DNA from: Propionivibrio hellwigii
GTDB taxonomy: Bacteria > Pseudomonadota > Gammaproteobacteria > Burkholderiales > Rhodocyclaceae
Direction: 5' to 3'
DNA: 64,000 bases
Assembly: GCF_041770905.1 (NCBI RefSeq)
Contig: NZ_JBEUWX010000003.1
Coordinates: 272,196-336,195 of the forward strand
The first letter of the stretch is position 1, and the number at the start of each line of letters is the position of its first letter. Below the pieces are notes generated by a model. That model was not told the DNA's origin. It ran no database searches and saw only the letters and a program-made list of their open reading frames with translations. Of this stretch, positions 54,782 to 63,910 are shown in pieces. The position numbers and the translations under genes are program-made.

Positions 54782-55243
54782 ATGGCATCTGCTATCCGCA
54801 CGGCTGACGCGCTGCGCAAAAGCGAGCTCGCCAAAATCCACATCTGCAAGGCACAGCTTAAGCTGGATGATGCCGCCTACCGCGACCTCGTCATGTCGGT
54901 CTGCGGCGTTAAATCGGCCTCAAGCCTCGACGCGCTGGGCCGTAAAAAATTGCTTGATCATATGGCCTCGTGCCTCAAAGCGTCAGGCATCGATCCGTAT
55001 CCGGGCGCAAAGCGCCTGCCGACACGGCACCGACCGCTGGCGCAGAGCAAAGAGGCAATCGAGGCCAAAATCGCCGTGCAACTTAAAACCCTCGGCCAGG
55101 GCTGGCCGTATGCCTACGCAGTAGGCCGGCGCATCTATCCGCAGGTCTCGCGCTTTGAGTTTTTGAGCCTCGCACAGCTTGGCAAGGTCTCAAGCGCGCT
55201 TGAGCGCACCATCCGCTATAAGGAGCGTGCCGCCCATGACTGA
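54782..55243 (+). CDS. gemA: GemA-like regulatory protein (Mu gp16)
   Basis: A 153-residue protein, intact. AKIHICKAQLKLDDAAYRDLV, SASSLDALGRKKLLDHMA, LPTRHRPLAQSKEAIEAKI and LGQGWPYAYAVGRRI follow the GemA family pattern. In Mu, GemA alters host gene expression and DNA supercoiling. It sits before mor as in Mu. The ATG at 54782 is chosen because it starts the family alignment; the longer upstream frame overlaps the preceding gene. Confidence 0.88.
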   Translation: MASAIRTADALRKSELAKIHICKAQLKLDDAAYRDLVMSVCGVKSASSLDALGRKKLLDHMASCLKASGIDPYPGAKRLPTRHRPLAQSKEAIEAKIAVQLKTLGQGWPYAYAVGRRIYPQVSRFEFLSLAQLGKVSSALERTIRYKERAAHD

Positions 55244-55676
55244 GCGTGCGTGCATTAACGCTGCGGCCAACGACGATCCTGTCGATAACGTCGATCTGGG
55301 CTTATTGCCCGGCGCGCTGCGCGAGATTGCCGAATTGATCGGCCTGCCGGCGGCATTGACGCTCTCGCGCGTCTATGGCGGGCGGCGTCTGTATGTCCCG
55401 CGTCGTTACGATCCTGAGCATCCGCTCGTCAAACTGCTGGGACACCAGGCCGCCATCCGGCTGATCGACAATTACGGGGGGCTGGAGCATTTTGACGTGC
55501 CTATGGCCGCATCCTTAACCCGTGAGCTGCGCAACCGCGCCATCCGCCGCGACCGCGCGCGCGGCGACTCGTGTAGTACACTCGCTCGTCGTTACCAGAT
55601 GACCGAGCGCACCATCTGGACCATCCTCGCCCAATCCACGGCCGAGGATGCGCCGCGCCAGGCGGCCTTGTTCTGA
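55236..55676 (+). CDS. mor: Mor-type middle transcription activator
   Basis: A 146-residue protein with the Mor/C family pattern: LPGALREIAELIGLPAALTLSRVYGGRRLYVP in the dimerisation part, then RELRNRAIRRDRARGDSCSTLARRYQMTERTIWTIL, the helix-turn-helix. Mor activates the middle promoter of Mu. Overlaps gemA by eight bases. It is intact, and a late-gene promoter is expected in the 116 bases after it. Confidence 0.92.
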   Translation: MTERACINAAANDDPVDNVDLGLLPGALREIAELIGLPAALTLSRVYGGRRLYVPRRYDPEHPLVKLLGHQAAIRLIDNYGGLEHFDVPMAASLTRELRNRAIRRDRARGDSCSTLARRYQMTERTIWTILAQSTAEDAPRQAALF

Positions 55677-55792
55677 TCGCGCCGGTGAGTCTGCCGGCGC
55701 ATCTGCTCCCCGCTCTCCCGCACCAAATAATACTATCCCCCTGACGGCCGCCCGCCTTATCCGGCCTTGCGCGCGCGCGTAATCTCTCGCGC

Positions 55793-55986
55793 ATGGACAC
55801 CACCACACCAAACACCAGGCGGCGCTGCGGGACGTGCCGCCATTACGACGCCTCAACGCTTGCGGATACGGCTATTGCCGTGTTGCGCCCGACTGCGAGG
55901 CCCGCGCGCGTCTCTGGCGCAATGACACGCCCTGCACGCTCACGCACGCCCATCATGACGCCGCACAACAAGGAGGTGCGCAATGA
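55793..55986 (+). pseudogene. Small Cys-rich (zinc-binding) phage protein, frameshifted
   Basis: The first frame reads RRCGTCRHYDASTL; a second frame continues ACGYGYCRVAPDCEARARLWRNDTPCT. Together the Cys pairs CxxC, CxxxxC and CxxxxxxxxC resemble small zinc-binding phage proteins. The switch lies at 55856-55864. The frame then ends at 55986, overlapping the lysozyme start by four bases. A single-base indel would restore one gene of about 65 residues. Confidence 0.6.
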
Positions 55987-56499
55987 GCCGCAACCGCATT
56001 GTTATGGCCGCGCTCTCGCTCTTCGGCTGCTGGCTTTGCCGCGCTGGTGGCGACTGAGGGGTTTATCGGCACAGCGCGATCGCCTGTGCCCGGGGATGTG
56101 GCCACCGTTGGTTTTGGCAGCACGCGGCATGCTGACGGCACGCCGGTTAAAGCAGGCGAGACGATCACGCCGACGGCAGCGGTAGAGCTTGCCGTGCGCG
56201 ATGTGGCCGTCAAAGAGGCGATCCTCAAAGACTGCATCACTGTCCCTCTGCATCAGTACGAGTATGACGCCTATGTCTATCTCTCGTATAACGTGGGGGC
56301 GACCGCAGTTTGCCGCTCAAGCATCCCGCGCAAACTGGCCGCCGGCGACTATGAGGGCGCCTGCGAGACCATCCTTGATTTTAGATTTGTCCAAAAACGC
56401 GACTGCTCATTGCCCTGGAACCACGATTTTTGCGGCGGCGTCTGGACGAGCCGTTTGAAATGGACGCGCATCTGTCTGGGGCAGGAGCCGGCGCGATGA
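55983..56499 (+). pseudogene. Endolysin (GH24-type lysozyme), frameshifted near the start
   Basis: The first frame MSRNRIVMAALSLF ends soon at a stop; the second frame continues AAGFAALVATEGFIGTARSP, giving one signal-anchor lysozyme of about 170 residues. Catalytic Glu in ATEGFIG, Asp and Thr in VPGDVATVGFGST, and LHQYEYDAYVYLSYNVG and DFCGGVWTSRLKWTRICL are typical of phage GH24 endolysins with a SAR start. The switch lies at about 56017-56030. It overlaps the next ATG. Confidence 0.78.
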
Positions 56500-56714
56500 G
56501 CGGAGCCAGACGGATCGCCAGCAACCCGACCTTGTCGGCCATGCACGCCGGGTGCCTCTCGCGCGAGATCGCCAAGGCCGATAGCCCGGAGGCATTACGA
56601 AAAGCCGCGCAAAATCGCATCCCGTATCTCATCGGACGCGATAGAGATCGCCTGCGTGATGAGTATGCCGAGCGCCTGCGCGCGTTAAAGACACGGCCCG
56701 GAGGTGCTGTATGA
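56496..56714 (+). CDS. Uncharacterised phage protein in the lysis cassette
   Basis: 72 residues, ATGA overlap with the lysozyme stop and four-base overlap with Rz. Basic and helical: MHAGCLSREIAKADSPEALR, then IPYLIGRDRDRLRDEYAERLRAL. Function unknown; its place between lysozyme and spanin genes suggests a lysis or structural accessory role. Confidence 0.55.
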   Translation: MSGARRIASNPTLSAMHAGCLSREIAKADSPEALRKAAQNRIPYLIGRDRDRLRDEYAERLRALKTRPGGAV

Positions 56715-57094
56715 ACGGTTTTGTCCTTGTCTTGGCGAGCATCTGCCTCTCCTGCGTGGTCGGCGTAGTGACTGGCTACACATCGGCCCAAAAAGAGTGC
56801 AAGGCGCAAATCCTGCGCATTGAGCGCGATGCGCAGGAGGCGCGCGCATCCGCCCTTGAGGCCATTAACGCACGGCTAAAAACCGAGACTGAGCGCGGCG
56901 AGAAACTCTCGCAAGAGCTGCTCACCGCCGAATCTCGCCTCACCAAAACCCGAGAGGAGTTACGCAATGAGATCACCCGCTCAACCCGCGGTCGCGCTTG
57001 CCTTGATGCTCGCACTGTCCGCCTGCTCAACAACGCCGGCAATCGTCACGCCGGCGCAGATGATGCCCTGCCGAAAAACCGCCGGCGCACCTGA
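56711..57094 (+). CDS. Rz-like inner-membrane spanin
   Basis: A 127-residue protein with one N-terminal membrane helix (FVLVLASICLSCVVGVVTGYTSA) and a long periplasmic coiled coil (IERDAQEARASALEAINARLKTETERGEKLSQELLTAESRL). This is the i-spanin pattern; it fuses outer and inner membranes at the end of lysis. A second frame inside its 3' half encodes the partner o-spanin. Confidence 0.82.
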   Translation: MNGFVLVLASICLSCVVGVVTGYTSAQKECKAQILRIERDAQEARASALEAINARLKTETERGEKLSQELLTAESRLTKTREELRNEITRSTRGRACLDARTVRLLNNAGNRHAGADDALPKNRRRT

Positions 57095-57221
57095 TGCAGC
57101 GCATGGAGCAGCTGCCTCCGATACCGACGTCGCTCAGTGGGCCGCCGAGGTCGGATCGCAATACGAGCTCTGTCGCGCCCGGCTCGACGCCCTGATTGAC
57201 TACGAGGAGGGACGGCAGTGA
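56967..57221 (+). CDS. Rz1-like outer-membrane lipoprotein spanin, nested in Rz
   Basis: An 84-residue lipoprotein in a different frame, starting inside Rz and extending past it. A lipobox LALSACS (Cys about residue 20) gives an outer-membrane anchor. The mature part is Ala-rich and lacks the high proline content of lambda Rz1. The overlapping arrangement is typical of Rz/Rz1 pairs. It overlaps the next gene by four bases. Confidence 0.82.
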   Translation: MRSPAQPAVALALMLALSACSTTPAIVTPAQMMPCRKTAGAPDAAHGAAASDTDVAQWAAEVGSQYELCRARLDALIDYEEGRQ

Positions 57222-57457
57222 GCGACATCATTGATCGCGCATCCGAGCGCGAGGAGTTGTTTAGACGCGCCGCATTGGTGGCGCATAAGGATCGCTATGC
57301 CGTCACCGGCACGATGGTCGAGGGCGCGCCGGGCTATTGCCGGTTGTGCGAGGAGATGATCCCGCGCTCGCGCCTGCGTGCGCTGCCGGGCGTGACAACC
57401 TGCGTGCGTTGTCAGGAGATTTTGGAGAGCGCGCAAAAACGGGGGGTGGTCAAATGA
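57218..57457 (+). CDS. TraR/DksA-type C4 zinc-finger protein
   Basis: A 79-residue protein with the C-terminal Cys4 motif YCRLCEEMIP ... TTCVRCQEIL. Small TraR/DksA proteins bind RNA polymerase in place of DksA. The N-terminal acidic helix expected for TraR (DIIDRASEREELFRRAALVAHKDRY) is present. Phage copies are common in Mu-like phages. It is intact. Confidence 0.88.
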   Translation: MSDIIDRASEREELFRRAALVAHKDRYAVTGTMVEGAPGYCRLCEEMIPRSRLRALPGVTTCVRCQEILESAQKRGVVK

Positions 57458-57900
57458 TGATTACGGTAGATATTTGGCAGCTCGTCTCGCTGCTCTTAGG
57501 GTTTTTTGGCTGCGTGGCGGGCTTTGGCAAGCTCTTGCTTGCCCAGATTGACAAGCGCTTGGATACGCGCTTTGAGGCGCAGGAGCGCGCGCGCATTGAG
57601 GGATCGCAGGGCCTGCGCAATGACGCTCGACGAGCAGCTTGCGATGGGGCGCGCGCATACCGAGCGGCATCGATAAGATGGAGTTTGACATGCGGCGAGT
57701 CGCTCTCGGCGATGGAGGGACGCTTGTCGCGCGTGGAGTCTGAGGTCAAGCACGGCGTCGGCCAGCGTGAACTCTCCGACATCTATGACCGCATCAACGA
57801 GGTGGCCGAGGGCCTCTCCGAGCTGCGCGGCGAGTCGCACGCGGTTGGCGACAACGTGCGCCCTCATCCTCAACCAGATCACTACCAAGGGATGCAGTAA
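57454..57900 (+). pseudogene. DUF2730-like phage protein, frameshifted
   Basis: The N-terminus is clear: MMITVDIWQLVSLLLGFFGCVAGFGKLLLAQIDKRLDTRFEAQERAR, a membrane helix followed by a coiled coil, as in DUF2730 phage proteins. After about residue 50 the frame changes more than once; alternative frames give MTLDEQLAMGRAHTER, IDKMEFDMRRVAL and VRLILNQITTKG in order. At least three single-base indels are needed to restore it. Confidence 0.6.
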
Positions 57901-58151
57901 TGACCGAGAGCGAGGCAAGGACGCCGTAAATCACTGCTCGCCACCATCGCTTTGAGCCGGCCATCGGCTTAACGCGCCTGCGCGCAGAGCTTGATGTGGT
58001 GCACGGCATCGCGGCAAGTCTGGATCTCATCCGTGCGGATATTGACTGGCTCGTCGAGATGGGGCTCGTCCGTTTTAACGGCGAGCTCGCGCAGATTACC
58101 GAGCGCGGGCGCGATGTGGCGGCGCTACGCGCCAAGTTTCCGGGGGCGTAA
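57900..58151 (+). pseudogene. Small phage protein, interrupted near the start
   Basis: From the ATG at 57900, a stop occurs at 57927-57929 in frame; the remaining frame to 58151 reads FEPAIGLTRLRAELDVVHGIAASLDLIRADIDWLVEMGLVRFNGELAQITERGRDV, a helical phage protein with a winged-helix-like end. A second frame before it, DAVNHC, belongs to the same protein. Probably one 80-residue gene with two or three indels. Function unknown. Confidence 0.5.
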
Positions 58152-58153
58152 GC

Positions 58154-58720
58154 ATGGCCCACCCCCCGGAAAAACGACTGGAGCTGCGCGCCGCCTACAT
58201 AGGCGGACTGCCGCTTGAGGTGGCCGCCGATAAAACCGGCGTGCCCTACGGCACGGCGCGTAACAGGTTTAACGCGGCAAAGCGTGAGGGCGATGACTGG
58301 GACAAATTTAGGGCGGCATCGCTCATCGTCGCCGGCGGCGGCATTGAGCAAGCGATGGGGCGCGTGGTCTCCGCCGGTCTCATCCGTTGCGAGGCGCTGC
58401 TGGAGCGCATCGACGAGATCAGCGATCCGGCCGAGGTCGTGCAGACCGTGGCGACCTTGGGAGACGCCATCGCTAAGCTGCGTGCGGCCGCCAAAAACCT
58501 GATGCCCGAGGCTGACCGCCTGGCGGTCGAGACGGGCGCGATCAAGGGGTTTGTTGATCTGTTTATCAGGCTACACCCGGCGCAGGCCGAGGCCGCCCTG
58601 TCGGCGGATGAAGCTGTGGGCGGCGGGGCAACGTTAAGAGGAGAGAGCGATGGAGCTGTTTGGTCGGATTTGTCAGCGGGCTGTTATGCCTGGTCGCGTT
58701 TGGCGTGGGGATACTTTTAG
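58154..58720 (+). CDS. DUF1804 phage protein (Mu gp27-like, terminase small-subunit position)
   Basis: About 155 residues are well formed: a helix-turn-helix start (KRLELRAAYIGGLPLEVAADKTGVPYGTARNRFNAAKREGDDWDKF), then helices with RVVSAGLIRCEALLERIDEISDPAEVV and AKNLMPEADRLAVETGAIKG. DUF1804 proteins occupy the small-terminase position before gp28 in Mu-like phages. The last 40 residues read into the next gene, and a different frame gives an earlier stop (TAA in cgttaa, near 58635), so the end is probably shifted. Confidence 0.75.
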   Translation: MAHPPEKRLELRAAYIGGLPLEVAADKTGVPYGTARNRFNAAKREGDDWDKFRAASLIVAGGGIEQAMGRVVSAGLIRCEALLERIDEISDPAEVVQTVATLGDAIAKLRAAAKNLMPEADRLAVETGAIKGFVDLFIRLHPAQAEAALSADEAVGGGATLRGESDGAVWSDLSAGCYAWSRLAWGYF

Positions 58721-58842
58721 GCGTGCTTTGTGGCGCGCAGTCGGCCGTCGACCAGACCCTGCGTCAGGGGTACTTTAAGGCTTACGGCAAGCGCTACCGC
58801 ACCGTTGAGATTATCGATGACAACGCACAAGGAGCGCGCTGA
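58650..58842 (+). pseudogene. Small membrane phage protein, frameshifted
   Basis: ATG at 58650 follows GAGGAGAG. MELF in one frame switches to VGFVSGLLCLVAFGVGILLGVLCGA in another after about ten bases. One N-terminal membrane helix and a basic tail (QGYFKAYGKRYRTVEI) make about 64 residues. A one-base indel near 58660 would restore it. Function unknown. Confidence 0.55.
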
Positions 58843-59105
58843 TGAGCTTTTTTTTGCTTTGCCTGTGTGACCAGTTGGACGCGGTATTAATCGCCCTGTA
58901 TCGCGCGATTGTGCGCCTCTTGGGCGGCATCTTTTGCGCTGCGCGGCATGTTGCGGAGCATGTCACACGCCCCGCGTGCGTTAAGCGCCTGCGGCTACGT
59001 CATGGCCTGGGCAACGCTTACCTCAATGGACAGTGCGCGAGGCGATGCGTCGCCGCTGGCCAGCGTCGCCTATGGCGTCGCACCGGGGGCGCAAAACGGC
59101 CATGA
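58842..59105 (+). pseudogene. Small phage protein with hydrophobic N-terminus, probably frameshifted
   Basis: ATG at 58842 overlaps the previous stop. The first 30 residues (FFLLCLCDQLDAVLIALYRAIVRLLGGIF) are hydrophobic; a second frame in the same span gives ALSACGYVMAWATL and the tail RRWPASPMASHRGRKTA, which look like parts of the same product. No family recognised. Confidence 0.45.
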
Positions 59106-60743
59106 GAGGCCCCAAAAAACATCCGCCGCGAGGCGATCAACGATCTTGCCGCCTACGCGGCGCAACTGCGCCAGCGGATTTGAGGCCGAGGTTTCGGGTT
59201 TTTCGCCGGACCCGGCCGAGCGCGACGCGGCGTATTGCTCAGGCGCGCGAGGATTTTAGGTTTTTTACGCGCGTCTATTTTCCGCATTATGTGCGGAGCC
59301 CGGCGGAGTCCGGAGCTGCACAAATACCTCTACAAGCCTCCTGCCCGAGATCGTGGGACAAATCAAAAGCGCCGCCGATGCCATCGCCGCGCCACGCGGA
59401 GAGGCTAAATCGACGCTGGTCTCTCAGTTATTTGTCCTCTGGTGTCTGGTCACTGGCCGCAAACGCTACCCGGTCATTGTCATGGATAGCATCGATCAGG
59501 CCTATCCGATGCTTGAGGCGATCAAGGCCGAGCTTGAGTTTAACCCGCGATTGATGATGGATTTCCCCGACGCGACCGGTCGAGGGAGCATCTGGAACGC
59601 CGGCACGATCATCACGCGCAGCAATGCCAAGGTGCAGGTGTTTGGCTCGGGGCAAAAAAATGCGCGGTCTGCGCCACTGCCCGTATCGTCCCGACCTTTG
59701 TGTACTTGATGACATCGAGAACGACGAGCAGGTGCGCAACCCCGAGCAGCGCGACAAGTTGGAGAGCTGGCTTAAAAAAACCGTGCTGCATTAGGCGGCG
59801 CGGATTCCAAATACGATGTGGTCTACATCGGCACCATCCTGCACTACGACTCCGGTGCTAAACCGCACGCTGAGTAATCCGATGTGGCGCACGCCAAGTT
59901 TAAGGCGCTCATCCGCTGGCCGGACAATATGGCCCTGTGGGACCTGGGAGGAGCGATTGCGCAACGAGGGCGAGGCGGGGGCCGAAGCGTTTTACGCGCT
60001 CCACCGCGAGGCGATGGACGCGGGGGCTCTGTCTCCTGGGCCGCGCGCCCCTCGAAGTCCTTATGAAAATCCGCGCCCGTGACGGGCATGACACGTTTGA
60101 CAGCGAGTATCAAAACGACCGGTCGCCGGCGACAATGCGCCCTTTGCAAACTGCATCCAGTTTTGGGTGAGTCGCCTTAACGACTGGCTTTTTACGGGGC
60201 GTGCGACCCGTCCTGGGCAAAGCGGGGGCGAGCCGCGACCCCTCGGCCCTGTTGTCGGCGGCTTTAATCGGCTCACCGGCATCCTGGATGTCGTCGAGGC
60301 ACAAATTAAAAAGCGCCTGCCCGACCGCATCATTGAGGATGTGATTGCCCTGCAGCGCGAGTATCGCTGCCTCGTCTGGGCCGTTGAGGCTGTGCAGTTT
60401 CAGGCGTTTTTGTTTTCGGAGCTCGTGCGCCGCTCCGCCATTCTTGGCGTGCCGGTGCCGGCTAGGCCGGTTACGCCCCACACCGACAAAATCCTGCGGT
60501 ATCGAGTCACTCCAGCCGCACATTAAAAACGGCCTCATCCGCCTGCATCCCTCGCAAACAACGCTGATTGAGCAGTTACGGCATTTTCCTAAGGCCGACC
60601 ACGACGACGGGCCGGATGCGCTGCACATGCTCTGGGAGCTCGCCTCAAGCGGCGCCGGGCAAACGAGCGGATTTATCAGCATACCGCGCCGGGCATCGTC
60701 CCTTGATGACGATTACCCGCGCGCATCAAGACGGATGATTTAA
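59102..60743 (+). pseudogene. Terminase large subunit (Mu gp28-like), many frameshifts
   Basis: Consecutive fragments in different frames read as one terminase: MRGPKKHPP, EAINDLAAYAAQL, AREDFRFFTRVYFPHYVRSP, APRGEAKSTLVSQLFVLWCL (Walker A-like), VIVMDSIDQAYPMLEAIKAE, RGLRHCPYRPDLCVLDDIEND (Walker B), FDSEYQNDRSP, TPHTDKILR and the C-terminal PRRASSLDDDYPRASRRMI. I count at least ten changes of frame, including an A7 run at 59653-59659. The ATPase and nuclease parts can be aligned throughout, so the gene is complete in content but not in frame. Confidence 0.8.
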
Positions 60744-60745
60744 CG

Positions 60746-62487
60746 ATGGCTACTACCACAAAAATCCTTGACCAGTACGGCAACCCGGTTGATATGCGGA
60801 TGCTGCGCGAGCCGCAGACCAGCCGCATCAGCACGCTGGATAACGAGTATTTAACCGGCATTGCTTGAGGGTATCACGCCGGCGGCGTCTGGCCGATGCA
60901 TTGCGTGAGGCCGATGCCGGCTAACCTCTTTGCCCAGCACCGCATCTTTGCCGATTGGAGGAGCGCGACGCGCACCTTGCCGCCGAGATGGCCAAGCGCA
61001 AATTAGCTCTGCTTGACCTTGAGTGGAGCATTGAGCCGCCGCGCAACGCGACCGCCGCGGAAAAAGCCAACGCCGAATGGCTGACCGAGACAGTATCGTC
61101 CGCCGTTCGATCGATTGAGGATCTGATACTCGCGTTAATGGACGCGGTGGGACATGGCTTTGCGCGGTTGAGCTTGAGTGGGCGCAGTGACCACGGCGAG
61201 TGGCTGCCTGCCATGCATCCGCGCCCGCAGGAGTGGTTTTGCCTTAACTCCACGCGGCGCGAGCTGCGCCTGTGCGATCTCTCCGTCGACGGCGCACCGC
61301 TTGCCCCGTTTGGCTGGATCGTGCACACGCACGGCAAAGCCAAAACCGGGTATCTCGCCCGGAGGGGCTGCATCGCGTGCTCGCTGGCCGTTTGTGTACA
61401 AAACTTACGCAGTCGGGGATTTTGCCGAGCTCCTGGAAACCTTTGGCCTGCCGATTATTACCGGCAAATACTATTCCGGCGCCGATCCGGAGGCCAAGGC
61501 GAGCCTCTTGCGCGCCGTAACCGCATTAGGGCACGATGCGCGCGCGCGATCATGCCCGCCGACATGCAGATCGAGATCGCCAAAATCTCAGGCGGCGGCG
61601 ATGCGACGCCGCACATGGCGATGGTCGATTGGGCCGAGCGATCCGAATCTAAAGCCATCCTTGGCCAGACGATGAGCGCCGAGACCAAGCCACCGGCATC
61701 GGCTCGGGGCAATGCGCAACTGCACCGCGAGGTGCGCGAGACATCCTTGCCGCCGATGCGCGCGAGATTGCAGCAACAATTACACGCGATCTCCTCTATC
61801 CGCTGCTCGCGTTAAATCGCGGCGGCGTCGATGGACTGCGCCGCTGCCCGCGCCTGGTATTTGACACAGGCCGCAGTGGAGGACATTAAGCAATACGCCG
61901 AGGCATTGCCCGCGCTCGTCAATATCGGCATGCAGATCCGGCCGACTGGGCGCATGACAGCTGCGCATCCCTCGCGCTAACAACGACGAGGTCGTTTTAC
62001 GCGCGCAAAGGGTATGGGTGAGGATAATGGCGCGCCGCAACCGACCGGATCGGCTGACCCTGCCAATCCGGCAAAACTCTCGCGCAGATGGCGTCCGCTC
62101 CCGGCTGGTACAAACTGGCATCAAGCCTGGGCATCGTGCCATCGCCGGGCGCTGGCCACCGCTCGGCAGCTTGAGCGCGACCTCAAATCCGGTGAGTTTG
62201 ACGGCCTCATTAATGCGCAAACGAGTCTGGACGACTCGCTTGATCGCGCCATTGATGAGAGTATCGACTGGGATGCTATCGTTGATCCGCTGCTCAAACC
62301 CGTCCTTGATGCACTGCAAAACGGCATGGCGCCGGAGGAGGCGCTCATCGAGATGGCGAGCTGGTATCCGGAGATGGATGACAAAGCGCTTGAGGAGCTC
62401 TTTGCCCGCGCCCTCTTTGTTGCCGACATCTGGGGGCAACTCTCCGCGCAGGAGGATGATCTCCCTGCGCCACAGGAGGCGCGTTAA
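60746..62487 (+). pseudogene. Portal protein (DUF935, Mu gp29-like), many frameshifts
   Basis: Starts ATG 60746, KILDQYGNPVDMRMLREPQTSR, typical of DUF935 portals, then stops at 60866. Further fragments in other frames continue in order: EERDAHLAAEMAKRKLALLDLEW, LRLCDLSVDGAPLAPFGWIVHTHGKAKTGYLARRG, DFAELLETFGLPIITGKYYSG, GGGDATPHMAMVDWAERSESKAILGQT, DNGAPQPTGSADPANPAKLS and the last part NWHQAWASCHRRALATARQLERDL ... LPAPQEAR. At least eight indels are needed to restore about 580 residues. Confidence 0.8.
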
Positions 62488-62490
62488 ACG

Positions 62491-63495
62491 ATGGCCGCCA
62501 TTGATCTCTCTGCCGTCTTTGGCCTGCCGCCAGAGGAGGCTATCGCGTTTTTTAGGAGCAAAGGGTACCGGATCACATGGGACTGGTTTGACAACTGGCG
62601 CGAGGCTCACGACCGCGCATTTACGGTCGCCAAGCTCGCTCGCCTGGACATCCTGCAGGACATCCGCGCAGGGCTTGATCAGGCGCTCGCCGAGGGCAAA
62701 AGCGAGCACTGGTTTGTCAAGCAGCTAACCCCCGTCCTGCAACAAAAGGGATGGTGGGGCAAAAAAATCGTCGTCGGCGAGGACGGTCAGGCCGAGGTCG
62801 TGCGCGAGGGCAGCCCGCAGCGACTGCGGACGATATTTCGGACCAACATGCAAACCGCCTACGCCGCTGGGCGCTGGCGCGCGTTTATGAGTAACGCTGC
62901 CGACCGTCCGTACCTGCAATACGTCGCCATCATGGACGGGCGCACCCGCCGCGCTCATGCGGCGCTGCATAACAAGGTCTTCCCGGTCGACTCGACCGCC
63001 TGGCGGCTGATCGCGCCGCCTAACGGCTTTAACTGCCGCTGCACCGTGCGGGCGCTCTCCGAGTACAACATCCGCCAAAAAGGGCTGCACGTTGAGCGTG
63101 ATGTGCGCATCGTCGGGTACGAGGAGCCGAGCAAAAAAGCGACCGACAAGCGCACCGGCGAGATTTACCGCGACAAGCTCATCCGGCGCGGCATCTCAAT
63201 CCCCGATCCGGATAATCCGGGCAAGCGCCTAACATTTATCCCCGACCAGGGCTGGGACTACAACCCGGGCGCGCGCTGGGTCAAATCATTTACGCCGACC
63301 CCGCTCGACAACCTGCCGACGACGTTTCCGGCGAGGATGGCGCTGCCCGATGTGCTGCCGCCGACGCCGGTTCCGGCCTCGCGCCTGTTACCGGACGGCC
63401 TCACAGACCCGGAATATGCCAAGGCGTTTTTAGCCGAGTTTGGCGCGACATCGGTCAGGGCGTGGTGTATCGGGATGTGGCGCAGGGGGCGTTAA
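62491..63495 (+). CDS. Phage head morphogenesis protein, gpF-like (Mu F)
   Basis: A 334-residue open frame, clean to about 63455. Central block: LRTIFRTNMQTAYAAGRWRAFM, MDGRTRRAHAALHNKVFPVDS, APPNGFNCRCTVRALSE, the gpF/SPP1 gp7-type minor head pattern with HxxxxxxxFP...PP..NCRC. It is followed in the other frame by a nuclease-like domain; the last 13 residues here (SVRAWCIGMWRRGR) are a frameshift artefact. The ATG at 62491 overlaps nothing and follows the portal stop by three bases. Confidence 0.9.
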   Translation: MAAIDLSAVFGLPPEEAIAFFRSKGYRITWDWFDNWREAHDRAFTVAKLARLDILQDIRAGLDQALAEGKSEHWFVKQLTPVLQQKGWWGKKIVVGEDGQAEVVREGSPQRLRTIFRTNMQTAYAAGRWRAFMSNAADRPYLQYVAIMDGRTRRAHAALHNKVFPVDSTAWRLIAPPNGFNCRCTVRALSEYNIRQKGLHVERDVRIVGYEEPSKKATDKRTGEIYRDKLIRRGISIPDPDNPGKRLTFIPDQGWDYNPGARWVKSFTPTPLDNLPTTFPARMALPDVLPPTPVPASRLLPDGLTDPEYAKAFLAEFGATSVRAWCIGMWRRGR

Positions 63496-63878
63496 CGATC
63501 AATGAGGATTTGTTCCAAAATTTTGCCGGAGAGTGGAAGGCCAGTAAAAACGGCCGCGGCCCGTATATGCGCTTGCTTGCCGACGCGATCAAAGCCCCGG
63601 ATGAAATCTGGTTGCACTGGGAAGAGTCCTTTATGGAACCGGGCAAAATGCTCCTCAAGCGCCGTTACATCAAAAGCTGGGTAATTGGCGAGGGGGACGA
63701 CACACAGTATGGACTGTCAGTGTTTGAGGCAGGTAAAGGCGAATGGTCGGGATCGACGGTAATGGCCGTAAAACCCAATAGATTGCACGAGCAGCGCCGT
63801 AAATATATCGAGGATCAGCGTGAGGGGTTTTTGCTTTATCGGCGTCGACCGAAAGCGGAAGAAGTGTCCGGGCAATAA
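63462..63878 (+). pseudogene. PBECR2-like nuclease domain, probable C-terminus of the gpF protein
   Basis: The frame opens about 63455 with DIGQGVVYRDVAQGALTI and continues NEDLFQNFAGEWKASKNGRGPYMRLLADAIKAPDEIWLHWEESFMEPGKMLLKRRYIKSW, then FSVFEAGKGEWSG and a C-terminal VMAVKPNRLHEQRRKY. This is the pattern of PBECR2-type (barnase-EndoU-ColE5/RelE-like) nuclease domains found in phage polyvalent or head proteins. A one-base indel near 63450-63460 would join it to gpF. It ends at a terminator-like stem. Confidence 0.6.
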
Positions 63879-63879
63879 A

Positions 63880-63910
63880 AAACCCCAGCGCCGACTCGCC
63901 GGGGTTTACT
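63880..63910 (+). terminator. Stem-loop after the gpF-nuclease gene
   Basis: AAACCCC (63880-63886) pairs with GGGGTTT (63901-63907) across a 14-base GC-rich loop; a short T run ends the right arm. It directly follows the stop of the nuclease-like frame. Confidence 0.6.

Noticed and set aside
59102..60743. Programmed frameshifting in the terminase gene
   Set aside because: There are at least ten shifts in both directions with no slippery-site consensus and no stem after them, so a natural recoding system is unlikely.
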